This document shows, in pieces, positions 1-10,862 of a stretch of 64,000 bases of DNA. Position 1 is the stretch's first letter, and each line of letters starts with the position of its first letter. Source of the stretch: Chrysaora quinquecirrha (taxonomy: Eukaryota > Cnidaria > Scyphozoa > Semaeostomeae > Pelagiidae); contig JACTAT010000265.1 in the NCBI GenBank assembly GCA_014526335.1, positions 91,901 through 155,900 on the forward strand, written 5' to 3'. Below the pieces are notes generated by a model. That model did not search any database, was not told the DNA's origin, and was given only the letters and a program-made list of their open reading frames with translations. Position numbers and translations under genes: made by a program.

Positions 1-880
1 CCTTTTAAAAGCCCTTTTTACGAGGGAAAAAATTAAAAAATTTTTGGGGTTTAAAATTTTTAAACCCAAAATTTGAAAAATTTTTTTTGGAAAAGGTTTT
101 CCCCCAAAAAAAGGTTTAACCCTTTTGAAAAAAAAGTTTTTTCCAAAAAAATTTTTCAATCAAATTTTTTTTAAAGAATTTTAAAAATTTGGGTTTTTAT
201 TTGAAATTTTTTATTTTATAAAGGTTTTTTCCCCCTTTAAAATGAATTAAAATTTCAAACGCAAAGGGCGAAAATTCCCTTAAAACCCTTAAGAAAATTT
301 TTTTTTCCAAACCAAAATTTTCCATTATTTGGTTTTTTAAAATTCCAAAAGGTTTTTAAGGGGGAAAATTTGTTTTTGGAAACCCCAAATTTTTAAAAAA
401 GTTTTTTTCCCTTTTAAAATTTGATTTAAATTAAAAATTTTTTTCAAATTTTTTTTTTTTAAAAAATTTTGGTTTCGTTTTTTTGAAAAAGGGTTTCGGG
501 TTTCTTTTTTGGGTTTTCCTTTTCAATTTTTAAAAAAAAATTTTTCCCCGTTTCCCATGGAAAATTAAAATTTTTGCCCGGGAAAGTTTGGAAATTTTTG
601 GGGTTCCCTTTTTATTGGGCTTTGAATTTGTTTTTGAAATTAAAAATTTTTAAAAGGAAATTTTTTAAAATTTTTCCATCAAAATTTGGTTTAACCAAAT
701 TACGTTAAAAATAAAAATTTTTAAAACAATTTTTTTTTCTTTTTTAAAAAAAATTTGTATTTGATTAAAGGGTTAATGTTTTTTTTCCCAAGTTTTTTTC
801 TATTTGGGTTTAAAATTATTCTGTTTCAAGGTTTTTGGCCCTTTTTGTAAAACTTGATTTTTGAAAAACCCGTTTGATAA
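1..880. other. Homopolymer-distorted low-quality sequence
   Basis: Nearly every base in this stretch sits in a run of 2-9 identical bases (A, T, G and C alike). No splice-like, coding or repeat structure shared with the rest of the window is visible. At about 880-900 the texture changes abruptly to ordinary sequence. This looks like an unpolished long-read consensus or a damaged contig edge rather than biology. No gene is called here. Confidence 0.7.
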
Positions 881-984
881 CCCAATTTGTGCGGAAAATT
901 ACAGCGAGGATTGCTTCAGAATCATTGGCAAAAGAAAGACCTTTGTTTCACTTAGGGGTTTTGGAATCCTCTGTATCCGACCAG

Positions 985-1215
985 CTGATTGGTGTTTAAA
1001 ACACAATGCCAATTCAGCTTTTCGTTCTTTCTGATTGGTGCATTTCGAGCCGCATCTGGGTATAAATTCCGCCCTAGTCTATTGTTTCGGTCTGTTTCTG
1101 ACGTTCACACTCTGAGGAGTGTCAGACGAAAAAACCTTTTAGTATGCCCGAAAATGATTCCGCTATTCATCGCAATTTTGAAGTTTTGTACAACTCAAAG
1201 ACTATTCTCTTACGA
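985..1215 (+). repeat. Dispersed repeat with CCAAT/TATA-like block and hairpin, copy 1
   Basis: The order of signals is GATTGGTG (inverted CCAAT), a second GATTGGTG about 50 bp on, TATAAAT about 25 bp later, then the hairpin ACACTC-TGAG-GAGTGT followed by CAGACGAAAAAA. The same order recurs at 38370-38590, and in part at 10863-11015 and 10055-10090. The promoter-like spacing suggests a solo LTR or a promoter-bearing short element. The family is not recognised. Confidence 0.6.
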
Positions 1216-1537
1216 TCTTACGGGAACCATGCTTTTATGAATCCTCTCCCTATCAATCTATGAAGCCTCGGGGGAGTGGGGGTTTACAGAGATTTCGCAG
1301 TATCAAAAAGCAGCAACTTTGTCACTTTTTTGTAGACAGCAGCTGGGTCGTTCTGTAAGATTGAACAACAATTACGTGCAACACTTGCAGCATCCAAACC
1401 ACAAGGATCCAACACCGCAAGTGCAACTGGGTAATTTAAATTTAAATTTATTTGTGTACAATTCAGTTGGTATCTGTTTCCATGCAAGATTACTGTCTAG
1501 GTTAATACAATCTTTTCATAATCGTTTGATTAATGCA

Positions 1538-2060
1538 GTTTCTCCACTAGTGGAGTACTACAGTAGACGGGATTCTAGCCCGGACTGCATGGTAAGAAAG
1601 TCAAAAACTTTTCCACTGACCCAAAGTGCTCAATGAATCGTCGATTAACTCTCCAAGTCATACAGCCCAAGACTCTCCTCCCGTTTAGCGTTTTGTGTTT
1701 CTTCCAAGTTGAGCCTTCTTCAGTAGCATTAGCATACATATTTCTATATATTTCCATGAATGGTAAGCACTAGGATATATTTTTCAACGAGTGGTCTACC
1801 ACAGTAGATGGGATTCAAACCTGGACTGCATGACCAGAGTAGAAACGACGTTCCCACTGAGCTAAATGACTCAATGAAGTCATCGATTAACTCTAACCCT
1901 AAGGCTGTCCTCCAATTTGGCTTATGTTTTGGCTCCATACATACCATACATCAGGGAGCTAACGACTTTTTCACTAAGCTAAAGAGTCCAACGAAATCGT
2001 CTTGTAACTGTCGTACAACCCAGGGCTCTACTCCCGTTCGGCTTTGTTTAAAGTATGTTT
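1538..2060 (-). repeat. Tandem tRNA-like (SINE-type) units, cluster 1
   Basis: Two full units and a partial third repeat at about 240 bp. Read on the minus strand, each has an A-box-like TTAGCTCAGTGGG (near 1850-1865) and, about 40 bp on, a B-box-like GGTTTGAATCCC (near 1808-1820). This is the RNA polymerase III promoter layout of tRNA-derived SINEs. Units also share a tail with ATATATTTCCATGAATGG-like sequence. The same unit occurs at 3540-3990. No intact tRNA fold was seen, so these are SINE-like repeats, not tRNA genes. Confidence 0.65.
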
Positions 2061-2700
2061 TAAAGTATGATCTTCATGTTAACCATGATACTGTTGTGTT
2101 GTTGTGTTGTTAGCTGCATTCATGGCTTATTAGGGGCGTAGCGTTTTGGAATGCAGAGGTATGTGTTTTCGGGAGACTTGTGTTAGAATTCAGAAATATG
2201 TTATGGTTAAGTTTATGAGTTTATGAACAGGTATGGATTTGTACAAATGTAAATAGTAAACTAATCGTTTTTTCTGTGTATACTTGGGTCGACAGCACCA
2301 TTACGTCAGGACATCAAAACAATACACAAGACAGGTCTGATAACCTTTTCTGCTAAATGCATAGAAGTGAACCTAGTTTCATTCGTTCTACTGACATACG
2401 GCTTTACATAAGGAATATCAATCGTTGTTTATCGCAATTATTATTATTTCTTTATTTCTTCCTATTTGATATTTTAAGGTCAAGACAAAGCCGCTATTCC
2501 TCATCAAAGCCTGGTTAATTTTCACTCCTCTTGAAAAACTATCATCAAAGTACGTTTGTTTGGCGAATATAGCACACAGGATTCTTCGAAAACTTCAGAA
2601 CACCTTGATCTTGGACAGTTATTCTAACCAAAGAAATGTTTCAAGTTGTGTTACAGTTTGATGTTGCTTTGTTCTCCTTTTAGAACTTTGCTTGAATTGT
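2061..2700. other. Gene-free stretch, nothing recognised
   Basis: Mixed unique-looking sequence with short open frames only. No splice-consistent exon, TIR or tandem repeat was seen. Confidence 0.4.
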
Positions 2701-2709
2701 AAGACCCGC

Positions 2710-2985
2710 GCCAACCGGTTAAGCATTGTTGTTCAAACATTTTAGCTTTGCTTCAGAACAATATTTGACCGTGTTTGACTGTTTGACCACGTCGCATAAC
2801 ATTGCTTGACAAGCAGAATCACTGAAAAGTGTTTTGAAAAGCCTCAAAACATTTTTCTGTTTGTCAAAAGCCAAAATGTTTGACAAGCGCTGTTTTGTAA
2901 CGTGGCCACGCGGTAAAACATTGTTTGAAAAGCAAATTACATATTTTTGACGAACAGTGTTTGATTGTTTGGCCCGGAAGTCACT
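2710..2985. repeat. AAACATTG foldback repeat, copy 1
   Basis: The stretch is dense in direct and inverted copies of the words AAACATTG, CTTGACAAGC and TGTTTGA, and ends in GTTTGATTGTTTGGCCC. The same words, ending at GGCCAAACNATCAAACATT or its complement, recur at 23563-23844, 27990-28315 and 42903-43430. This is a nonautonomous foldback family. Confidence 0.6.
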
Positions 2986-3091
2986 GTGCTCTGTTTTTGT
3001 TTAGGAAATATGTGAACAATCTGAAACCTTAAAGAACAGAAAACTGAAAAATAATAAGTGTTTGATGGGTGTTTTATTAGGTTTTTAATTG

Positions 3092-3350
3092 ACTGACCTG
3101 ACCTGACCTGACCTGACCTGACCTGCACCACCTGACCTGACCTGCCCTGTCCTGACCTGACCTGACCTGACCTGACTAGACTTGACCTAACCTGACCTGG
3201 TCTGGCCTGAACTGTTCTGACTTGACCTGACCTGAATCTGACCTGCACCACCTGACCTGACCTGATCTGATCTGACCTGCACCACCTGACCTGACCTAAC
3301 CTGACCTGACCTGATCTGACCTGACCTGACTTGACCTGACTTGGCTTAAT
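3092..3350. repeat. CTGAC pentanucleotide microsatellite
   Basis: Imperfect tandem CTGAC/CTGACCTG units with interruptions CTGCACCACCTGAC recurring about every 130 bp. The minus-strand frame across it (2937-3251) reads as a V-R-S-G-Q repeat and is not a gene. Confidence 0.9.
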
Positions 3351-3539
3351 TGACTTGATTTAAGTACCTTTGACCTCTTAGATTCTTAACTATTTCGTTT
3401 GTAGATAAAACATTATATTAGTGAGGTATATAATATCTGTATATGTTACTGTATATGAGGTATACTGTAGAATATTTGTACCATTTGTCTATTCATACGA
3501 TTCACACCAATGAAGATATTTTTTCGCTCATTGCCATCT

Positions 3540-3990
3540 ACGTGTTTTGGCATATATTTGTCATGAATGGCGAACTCAAGGATAGATTTTTCCACAAGTG
3601 GCATACCACAATAGGTGGGATTCGAATCTGGACTGCATGACCAGAGAGCAAACGACATTTCCACTGTGCTGTGAGCTCAATGAAATCGTCGAGTAACTCT
3701 CCAAGTCATACAGCCCAAGGCTCTTCTCACATTTGACTCTATATTTCGGTCATTAAACCTTCTTCAGTACCATACATATTGATATATATTTTTCATAAAT
3801 GGCAAACAGTAAGAGATTTTTCCTCAAGTAGCATACCACAGTAGATTGGGTTATGGGTTTGAACCCAACACTGCATGATCATGAGAGCCAAAGACTTTTC
3901 TTCTGAGCTAAATTGCTCAATAAAATCTTTGAGTAACTGTCTAAGCCCAGGGCTGTCTTGTCTTCTCGTTTGGCTTTTTGGGGAAACGAA
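3540..3990 (-). repeat. Tandem tRNA-like (SINE-type) units, cluster 2
   Basis: Two units about 233 bp apart match the cluster at 1538-2060. On the minus strand they show the B-box-like GATTCGAATCCC near 3617-3628 and a decayed A box near 3660. The stretch to 4250 beyond it has nothing recognised. Confidence 0.65.
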
Positions 3991-4299
3991 AAATTTGCTC
4001 GAAACAGCGACAATAATTGGAAAATAAAAATATAAAGATAAAATCAGACTTTGTTCCTAGAAGCAAAAGCGAATGTTCGAGAAAGTGAGCATTCGAGGGT
4101 ACTCGAGTTTGCGGGAGTCAACTTCCTTCAGTTGTTGAGATGTTTTCAAGAAAGTTTTGGTCGGGTTTGAGAACTGAAATAATGCTAAGACAGTTGGGAG
4201 ATGGGAGAAACTGAAATTTTCATTCAAACAATGGAAAAATTTCATCAAAAAGCTTCAAAACGAGACAGACAATTCTTTGATTTAGAACTTGGATTCGAG

Positions 4300-4489
4300 A
4301 CAAGGCGACGTCAAACTGACGTCATGATGTAATTTGTTCATTTTACGCATGCGTTGCACAGCAAAGGAAAATCAAATTTTTTCTTCAAGGCTGCAACAAG
4401 TTGGAGGAGAAGGGTCGTTACTTTTCTTTGTTTAGGAAAGAACCCTTTAGCTTATATTGTATCTATTTTTCAAACAGATAGTACAGTAG
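4300..4489 (+). promoter_or_regulatory. Candidate UBE2G1 promoter: CRE and NRF1-like palindromes
   Basis: A perfect CRE palindrome TGACGTCA lies at 4317-4324, a near copy CGACGTCA at 4306-4313, and the palindrome ACGCATGCGT (NRF1-like) at 4345-4354. All are 135-185 bp before the start codon of the E2 gene. CREB/ATF and NRF1 sites are common at TATA-less housekeeping promoters. The role here is inferred from position. Confidence 0.5.
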
Positions 4490-4538
4490 ATGGGAACTAA
4501 CGCACAAGCTGCTCTACTTTTGAAAAGGCAACTAGGAG
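4490..4538 (+). CDS. UBE2G1: UBE2G1 coding exon 1
   Basis: Encodes residues 1-16, including ALLLKRQLG, the N-terminal helix. It ends in phase 1 at donor GTATGA; the split codon joins exon 2 as Asp17. Confidence 0.88.
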
Positions 4539-7500
4539 GTATGATTAATTTTTGCTTTCTCGAAGTTTGTTGGGCCTAAGTTTGATTTGAATGACTGCCA
4601 GAAATTCGCTTGCTCATTGTTTTTGTCACGACATCGAAAATAGAAAAAAAAGCCTTTTCTTTTAACAGGGCTATATTTATTAACCAAATAAATAAGATAT
4701 TTGGGGCTTTATCTTTGAGTGAGGGAGGGACCCCTCTCTCTGGTAGACCCGTGGCCTGACCCGTTGGCATGGCGTGCCCACGGATGCTTTGATATGCAGG
4801 ATGTACATTCATTGCAGATCAAAAATGCCAAACGCGACAGCATGGCCATGGCATGGGTCATGGTACCCCCAGCAGGAGGCCTCAATACTGTATGGCTGAG
4901 TCTTGCATGGAGGTTTGGACTATTTGAAGTTGGAGGGACATGGTCATTTAGATTTCAAGGGGTGCTTAAAAAGGAAACATGAGAAAAACAAGACCATGTG
5001 GCTGGACGTGCCCCCCCCCCTGATGACCCCCGTTCCAACATATCCGAGTTTTGGTTTCTTTGTAAAATCTTAATTTGGTCAGTGATTTTGTCATTGAGAG
5101 ATGATTTTTTTTAAGATTTGGTAAAAAATCCAGTTGATGGATTTTCAGCTGGACTGATTGATGATGATGATCTGTTCAGATGGGAGGTCATGGTAATTGG
5201 ACCTCCTGAAACATTTTAGTAAGCAATTCTTTCTTTTTATTATGTTTCACTGGTAAAAATTTGACTTCTTAGATACTGATAATAATTTTTATAACTTCAA
5301 CCTGAATGGCCACCCATGTACAGTTTGTTAAAACAGGCTGGGTTTTTGGAAAGATTATCTTATTTTGAATCAAACATGGCAGCCTCCAATCATAAGCTAA
5401 ATCCCTTAAACACTTGATTACACTCCTGGTGTGAGCCAACATCCATCACTTCTCCACATAATGCCTCAAATTTGGTCAACCCATATTAACTAACATATGG
5501 TGAAGGTGAAATGGTGTTTTAGCGCCAGTCGCTAGGATCTCAGTAGTAGGTTAACTAATCGAGACCTTGACCCTGACCATGATGCTACCGTGGCTGGGCT
5601 CGAACCCTGACCACATTGAGCTTCTGATACCACGAGTCAGCTGGATTACACTATGAGGCCACAGCACCTATCTGCAGATAACACTTGTTATGTCTAGCTT
5701 TTTCAGTTCCTCCTGGCCTACTGTGCTATGCATGCCACATCCAAGCATGGGACCATCAGGTTAAACATCTGCTCCAAAGGTCAATGGAGTGAATAGTTAT
5801 CCATACAGAATACCATCTGCTGTTGGCCTCACACACCCTAAGCTTAGCTGCAGCTGCCTAATGGAAATTGACCCAGGGGTGGCGCCAGCCGCCAAAATGT
5901 GGGGTGGACTTGCGAGCGAAGCGAGCCCAATTTGGGGGTCTGGGGGCTTGCCCCCAGGGAAAATTTTTTAGGAACCACGCCCTTTAGAATGACGGGAAAC
6001 GCCCTTTAGAGCGCTGGGACACCCCCTTTTTTGGATCGAATGAAAGATAGTATCCTAATTTTGGCAGAAATGAAACAGTCAATGAAGGGCAACAAACTTA
6101 ACGAGAACGTAATTATAAACTCAAGACACAACATAAACCTATGAAAATATTAGTCACTGCTTGATTGTTTTCAGCTGCTTCCTTTTCCTTCTTCCAAATG
6201 GCAATCTCTCTTGATTCAGAAAGGAGTGGGGATTCAAGTGAAGTCTTAAGAAAGGAAAATGACTCATCAGCCCCCCCCCCCACCATTTTCTCATCAGATT
6301 TGGGCGAATTACAAAATCGATCTTTGAGAAAACTGGGGTGGACACGTCCCCCCCCAGTCCACCCCGTGGCGCCACCCCTGAATTGACCAAGCCCCTAGGC
6401 TATTCACCACTTTTTAAGGTTGGGGGCTTAAGAGAGAGTGAGGGGCTTGGTGCAGCTTTTACCACATTGCTATCTTTTTCATTCTTCTTATCTGTATTAC
6501 AGTGAAGGTGGTTTCTTCAAAGCACATCTTATATTTCCACAAGATTATCCACAGAAGCCACCAAAAATGAGATTTGTACATGATTTTTGGCATCCAAATG
6601 GTAAGAGCATTATTCGTAAAAATTTCCATTGTCAATGTTTTCCCAATATTCTGTGTAATTCCATGGTCTGTATTTCTCCAATGTCCATTCTTTGCAATTC
6701 CATGGTCCGTATTTCGCAAATGTCCATTCTGTACAATTCAATGGTCTGTATTTCTCCAGTGTCCATTCCGTGCAGTTCCATGATTTGTATTTCTCCAATG
6801 TCCATTCTGTGCAATTCCATGGTCCGTATTTCTCCAGTTTCCATTCTGTGCAGTTCCATTGTCTGTTTTTTTCTAATGTCTATTTCGTTCAATCTATTGG
6901 TACATATTTCTTCAATGTCCATTTCATGCAGTTCCATGATTTGTATTTCTCCGTTGTCCATTCCCTGCTATTCCATGGTTCCTATTTCTTCCATGTTCAT
7001 TCCATGCTATTCCATGATCCATATTTCCCAGTATTCAGTGCAATTCCATGGTCCTTATTTCTCCAATATCGATTCCGTTCGATACTGTTATCTATATTTG
7101 TCCAATGTCCATTCCGTGCTATTCCTTGGTCTGAACTCCTCCAATGTCCATTCCGTGCAGTTCCATGATCCGTATTTCTCCAATGTCCATTTCATGCAGT
7201 TCCATGATTTGTATTTCCCTGTTGTCTATTCCCTGCCATTCCATGGTTCCTATTTCTTCAATGTTCATTCCATGCTATTACATGATCCATATTTCTCCTA
7301 TATCAATTTTGTGCCATACTGTGATCCATATTTCTCCAATGTCCATTCCCTGCAATTCCATGGTCTGTATTTCTCCAGTGTCCACTCCCTGCAGTTCCAC
7401 GATCCATATTTCTCCAATGTCCATTCCGTGCAGTTCCATGTTCCATATTTCTCAGTATTCAATGCAATTCCATGGTCCATATTTCTCCAATATCAATTCT

Positions 7501-9793
7501 GTGTGATACTGTTGTCCATATTTCTCCAATGTCCATTCCGTGCAATTCCTTGGTCTGTATTTCTCCAATGTCTGTTCCTTGCAGTTGCATGGTCCTTATT
7601 TCTCCAATGCCCATTCCGTTCAATTCCATATGGTCCGTGTTTTATAGTAAGGCTGCTACTGTATAACAACAACTGTTTTCAACCTTAAATCTTGTATCCT
7701 ATTTTGATTCTTTTAATTCTTATACAATTCATTGACGTCATCAACAGAGTTTTACATCATAGAAATCATAAATAATAAATGAAATGAAATAAAAGCATAA
7801 ATCTTAAAACATTGCAATCCGTTGATTTATTATTTAAACTAACCACAAATCAGATTAACCATGAAGGTGACGTTATTGTAATATGAGGCGTGTTTTGAAC
7901 TAGACTCTTGTTTGGAACTAGACTTCAAAATGGTGGCTTCCATTCAAAGACATCTTGTTTGGCTCCTTTCTATTAAAAGCTCTGTTTGAAAAAGAACCAA
8001 AATGGCTTCCCCAGTAGGTAGCTAATATGTACTCAAAAAAATACAAGCAAATCAATCATAATAACCCACCACGTCAACAAAGAAGTGATTATCATCCACT
8101 ACAGTATGCAGAAACCACCACCACATGGCACAAGAAATGCCACCACTATAGTGATTATCTACCACAGTAGTGATTATAGATTCGATAGTGTGGTAAGTAT
8201 ATTAACTCAGCACAGTAGTGCTTATCCAAAAACCACCACATCAAGCATTACAACCCCTGTCACATCTAGCATAATAACCCACTGCATTAGTGCTTGTCCA
8301 CCACTATGCCAAAAGCTCCATTTAGCATAATAACCCGCTACATCTATCATATTAACCCACCACAGGTAGTACTTATCCACCACAGTATGAAAAAAAAACC
8401 ATCACATCCAGCATAGTCACCCAATCCAGCATAATAACCCACCACAGTAGTTGGTATCCACCTGCAAAGATACAACAACAGTAGTGCGTATTACCAAAGT
8501 CCAAAGTAGTGCGTCATGTGATGATGTGGTTTTGCGTCACACATTCCCCTTTTCAGGGGCTAGGACGGTACCCAATTGCTTGGGATTTTGCTGGAGCAGT
8601 GAGCACTTTCTGGACCGGATGCCCTTCCTGACGTCCACCTATGGCTCTTCCTGGGCTTGAACCTGGGACCTCATGCATGAGAGCCCAAGCACAACCCAAT
8701 GAGCCATGGCAGCCACGCTAGCGTGAGGCAGGCTGAAGTCAAAGTCAAACAAATACATATTCCTCCCCCTTTTTCAGTTTCAAAAGACGGTGATGTGTGC
8801 ATATCAATATTACACGAACCTGGCGAAGACAAATATGGCTACGAGAAGCCAGAAGAAAGATGGCTGCCTATACATACAGTAGAGACAATTCTTTTGAGCG
8901 TTATTTCTATGATTGCTGATCCAAACGACGAATCTCCAGCTAATGTTGATGCTGCGGTAAGCTCTCTTTTCTTTTAATAATATTCCCCCATGCCGGCTAC
9001 AGAAACTCCAGTGATATGTAAGATTAGATAAAAACCTTCCGGGGGTATCGGCACAATGGACAAACGTTTTCTTCCAAAAGATTGTTGCTAGGCACCTCTC
9101 TAGAACAGATAGCGTTATTGGTCCCAGAGGTGCCACCTATGCAGTAGACTTATTACCTTCCTCCCACTCTTTCGGAAACATCTAACAACTACAGCAACAT
9201 ACAGCTGTTTCCTCAGCGTAGACTACGACGAATGTAAAAAGTCTACCTATGCATCGCCATTATCTCGAGTTCAATGATGAAATTAACCCATGAAAGCAGA
9301 TGACCCTGGAATCCTTTTTTAAAAAAACTGACTTGTTTGATGAAATTTGGGATCGTTAACCTGCATTTTAATCAGGGTTCCTTTCCTCGCTAAAAAACTA
9401 AGATTTTTTAAATATTTATATAGGGCATCGGTTATTTCGAACATTCGCTATGTCGAGCAATTTCCAGCTTCCCTTGAGAGTTCAAGATAACGGATGTCAA
9501 CTGTATTTTGAAACTTTGATGGACAACGGTCAAAACGGCTTGAAAAATGCGGCTTGTACAGACCGATGAAGAACCAATCAGAGTGCGCTGTTGCAGTGGG
9601 GTTGCAGTTCCGAACAGCCGTATTTTAGCCGTATTTTCGACACCATATAATAGATTTAGTTACAGCATCATGAACGGTCCCTCACTTTCCTTTTTATTTA
9701 TCTTGTTTACAGAAAGAATGGCGAGATGACTACCATGGGACTTTCAAAAAAAATGTTCGAAAATGCGTACGAAAAAGTCAGGAATTTTTATAA
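4490..9793 (+). CDS. UBE2G1: Ubiquitin-conjugating enzyme E2 G1 ortholog (5 coding exons)
   Basis: Coding exons: 4490-4538, 5116-5218, 6503-6600, 8778-8956, 9713-9793 (510 nt, 169 aa plus stop; the family is 170 aa in vertebrates). All junctions are GT-AG and every phase agrees. The E2 accepts ubiquitin from E1 on a cysteine and, with a RING E3, passes it to substrates; UBE2G1 typically builds K48-linked chains. Visible motifs: HPN at about 81-83, catalytic Cys91 in GDVCISILHEPGED, and the acidic loop GEDKYGYEKPEERW that marks the Cdc34/UBE2G class. The C-terminus KNVRKCVRKSQEFL is short and slightly divergent. The start ATG is preceded directly by an in-frame TAG. Introns hold a hAT-like element, a 39-bp minisatellite and tRNA-like repeats. 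UBE2G2 is less likely because the sequence follows UBE2G1 throughout. Confidence 0.94.
4700..5040. other. GC-rich insert-like stretch in intron 1
   Basis: A locally GC-rich segment with a GAGGGAGGGACCCC start and a CCCCCCCCC tract at 5010-5020, unlike the AT-rich intron around it. It may be a mobile element remnant. No TIR or target duplication could be fixed. Confidence 0.3.
5116..5218 (+). CDS. UBE2G1: UBE2G1 coding exon 2
   Basis: Encodes residues 17-50, including NPVDGFSAGLIDDDDLFRW and VMVIGPPETF, the first beta strands of the E2 fold. Acceptor TTTTAAG, donor GTAAGC, phase 2 at the end. Confidence 0.93.
5535..5672 (-). repeat. tRNA-derived SINE-like repeat
   Basis: On the minus strand there is an A-box-like TGGCCTCATAGTG (5645-5662) and a B-box-like GGGTTCGAGCCC (5597-5608), at tRNA-like spacing. 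It lies in E2 intron 2 and is not related in sequence to the 1.5-kb cluster. Confidence 0.5.
5874..6380. mobile_element. hAT-like nonautonomous TIR element with 8-bp target duplication
   Basis: 507 bp. The left end CAGGGGTGGCGCCA matches the right end TGGCGCCACCCCTG as an inverted repeat, followed on both sides inwards by GGGGTGGAC. It is flanked by the 8-bp direct repeat AATTGACC (5866-5873 and 6381-6388). A CAGGG start and 8-bp duplications are the signature of the hAT superfamily. No transposase is present. It sits in E2 intron 2. Confidence 0.88.
6503..6600 (+). CDS. UBE2G1: UBE2G1 coding exon 3
   Basis: Encodes residues 51-83: EGGFFKAHLIFPQDYP, PPKMRF and the HPN triad that positions the active site. 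The acceptor is TATTACAG. It ends in phase 1 at GTAAGA; a 416-aa open frame through this exon continues into the intronic minisatellite and is not the real protein. Confidence 0.94.
6630..7645 (+). repeat. 39-bp minisatellite in UBE2G1 intron 3
   Basis: About 25 imperfect units built on TTCCATGGTCTGTATTTCTCC plus AATGTCCATTCNGTGCAA, 39 bp or multiples with deletions. Because 39 is divisible by 3, several frames stay open on both strands and read as 13-residue repeats such as MSIPCNSMVCISP. There is no codon bias or start context, so this is not coding. Confidence 0.92.
8050..8470 (+). repeat. Degenerate CCACCACAGTAGTG minisatellite
   Basis: Irregular repeats of ATAACCCACCACA, CAGTAGTG(C/A)TTATCC and ACATCTAGCATAATAACCC, with variable spacing. 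It lies in E2 intron 3. Confidence 0.7.
8565..8730 (-). repeat. tRNA-derived SINE-like repeat
   Basis: On the minus strand there is an A-box-like TGGCTCATTGGGTTGTGC (8691-8709) and a B-box-like CCCAGGTTCAAGCCC (8651-8667), about 35 bp apart. It ends only about 50 bp before the acceptor of E2 exon 4, so the branch-point region may derive partly from it. Confidence 0.55.
8778..8956 (+). CDS. UBE2G1: UBE2G1 coding exon 4 (catalytic cysteine)
   Basis: Encodes residues 84-143. It holds Cys91 in GDVCISILHEPGED, the acidic insertion, WLPIHTVETILLSVISMI and DESPANVDAA. Acceptor TTTTTCAG, donor GTAAGC, phase 0. Confidence 0.95.
9713..9793 (+). CDS. UBE2G1: UBE2G1 last coding exon
   Basis: Encodes KEWRDDYHGTFKKNVRKCV and then RKSQEFL, stop TAA at 9791-9793. 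This is the C-terminal helix of the E2. No canonical AATAAA was seen in the next 200 bp. Confidence 0.92.
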   Translation, partial: KEWRDDYHGTFKKNVRKCVRKSQEFL

Positions 9794-10165
9794 AATTACC
9801 GTAAATACCTCTCATTGTGCTGTTTTGTAATTTGTAAATTGTTTTCCAAAATGTCGTTAAAAAGTTCACCTATCTGTATACGAAACCCTAATGATTACTG
9901 GACGAAAAATTAAGCTCCTAGATATTGTGAGAAAGAGGCTGGAATAAGGCAAATGCAAACGAGGCTTTGTAAACGACTCGTAAGTAAAGAAATGTCAGAA
10001 GATTTAAAACTGTGATGTTTATTTTTGGACTCATCAATTATTTCTATTGGTTATTCGCTGTTTCCCGCGAGCCGATTGGTGTTCAAAACACAATAGCAAT
10101 TGACGATTCCGCAAAAGATGACGTCGGAGGCTTTTGACCATTATGCATTGCGTTAAAACATCGAA
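9794..10165. other. 3' flank of UBE2G1
   Basis: AT-rich flank. The only recognised piece is a fragment of the CCAAT/TATA-like repeat family at 10055-10090 (GATTGGTGTTCAAAACACAA). Confidence 0.4.
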
Positions 10166-10526
10166 TACACTCTTTTTATAAGAAGCAGGAAATTTTGATT
10201 GAGGCTGGCTGTTCTTAAGTTTTTGCCTTTTTTGACCCTGAAATGTTCTTAATCTGTTCCTAATTCCTTGGTTACTGAGACATCTAGATTTTGTCAATGA
10301 ATGTCTTTAGTGGTAATAGGGTTGTGTAAAAATGGAGCATGCTTGTCCAGTTCATTGTTTGCTTGCTTTTTACGTTGTCTGACTGTCGTACTTTCATATT
10401 TAGTTGATATTCTTAGGGCTTATGAAAAGGCCCAGCCTCAGCTTGTTCTTATTTTGCTCTTAAAATCTGGGCGAAATCCAGGCTCATGTTCTTATAAAAT
10501 TGTTCTTATAAAAAAGAAAGAGTGTA
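10166..10526 (-). mobile_element. TAAGAAC-type foldback element (TA target), copy 1
   Basis: Starts TACACTCTTTTTATAAGAAG and ends TTCTTATAAAAAAGAAAGAGTGTA, an inverted repeat closing on TA dinucleotides as in Tc1/mariner-type targets. Inside are alternating TTCTTAA and GAGGCTG-like words. A second copy in the opposite orientation is at 39490-39853. Confidence 0.75.
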
Positions 10527-10574
10527 GACCTTTTCATATAAAGGTGAAAGAAAGGATTCGAGTTCCACGAAGCA

Positions 10575-10840
10575 TATAATCAAGTATTTTCTTACTTGTG
10601 AGTTACTTTCATCTTGTTTCCCTTAGTTTCTACAGATATTTATAACATTTAATGTCACAGATTCATTTCTTCTCTTAGACTTCGATTATTTATGAATTAG
10701 AAGTTATATCTGTTGAACTACCTCTCGTAAAGCAGCTGCAACAAAGGTCGTTGCACGTGGAGGCTAGTGGAGAGTACCCTTACTCAATATATCTACCATT
10801 TTCCAGAAAATTTCGCGCCGACCCAGACCTCTTTGTAAAG
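10575..10840 (+). repeat. End fragment of the GACCCAGACCTC foldback repeat
   Basis: Matches the right half of the element at 19085-19545: CATCTTGTTTCCC, then TCTACCATTTTCCAGAAAAT and GCGCCGACCCAGACCTCTTT. The left half is absent, so this is a truncated copy. Confidence 0.65.
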
Positions 10841-10862
10841 GTCTATTCCGGAATCGTATATT

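Noticed and set aside
8565..8730. A functional tRNA gene
   Set aside because: A and B boxes are recognisable but no full cloverleaf pairs; better explained as a SINE head. The same holds for 5535-5672, 1538-2060 and 3540-3990.
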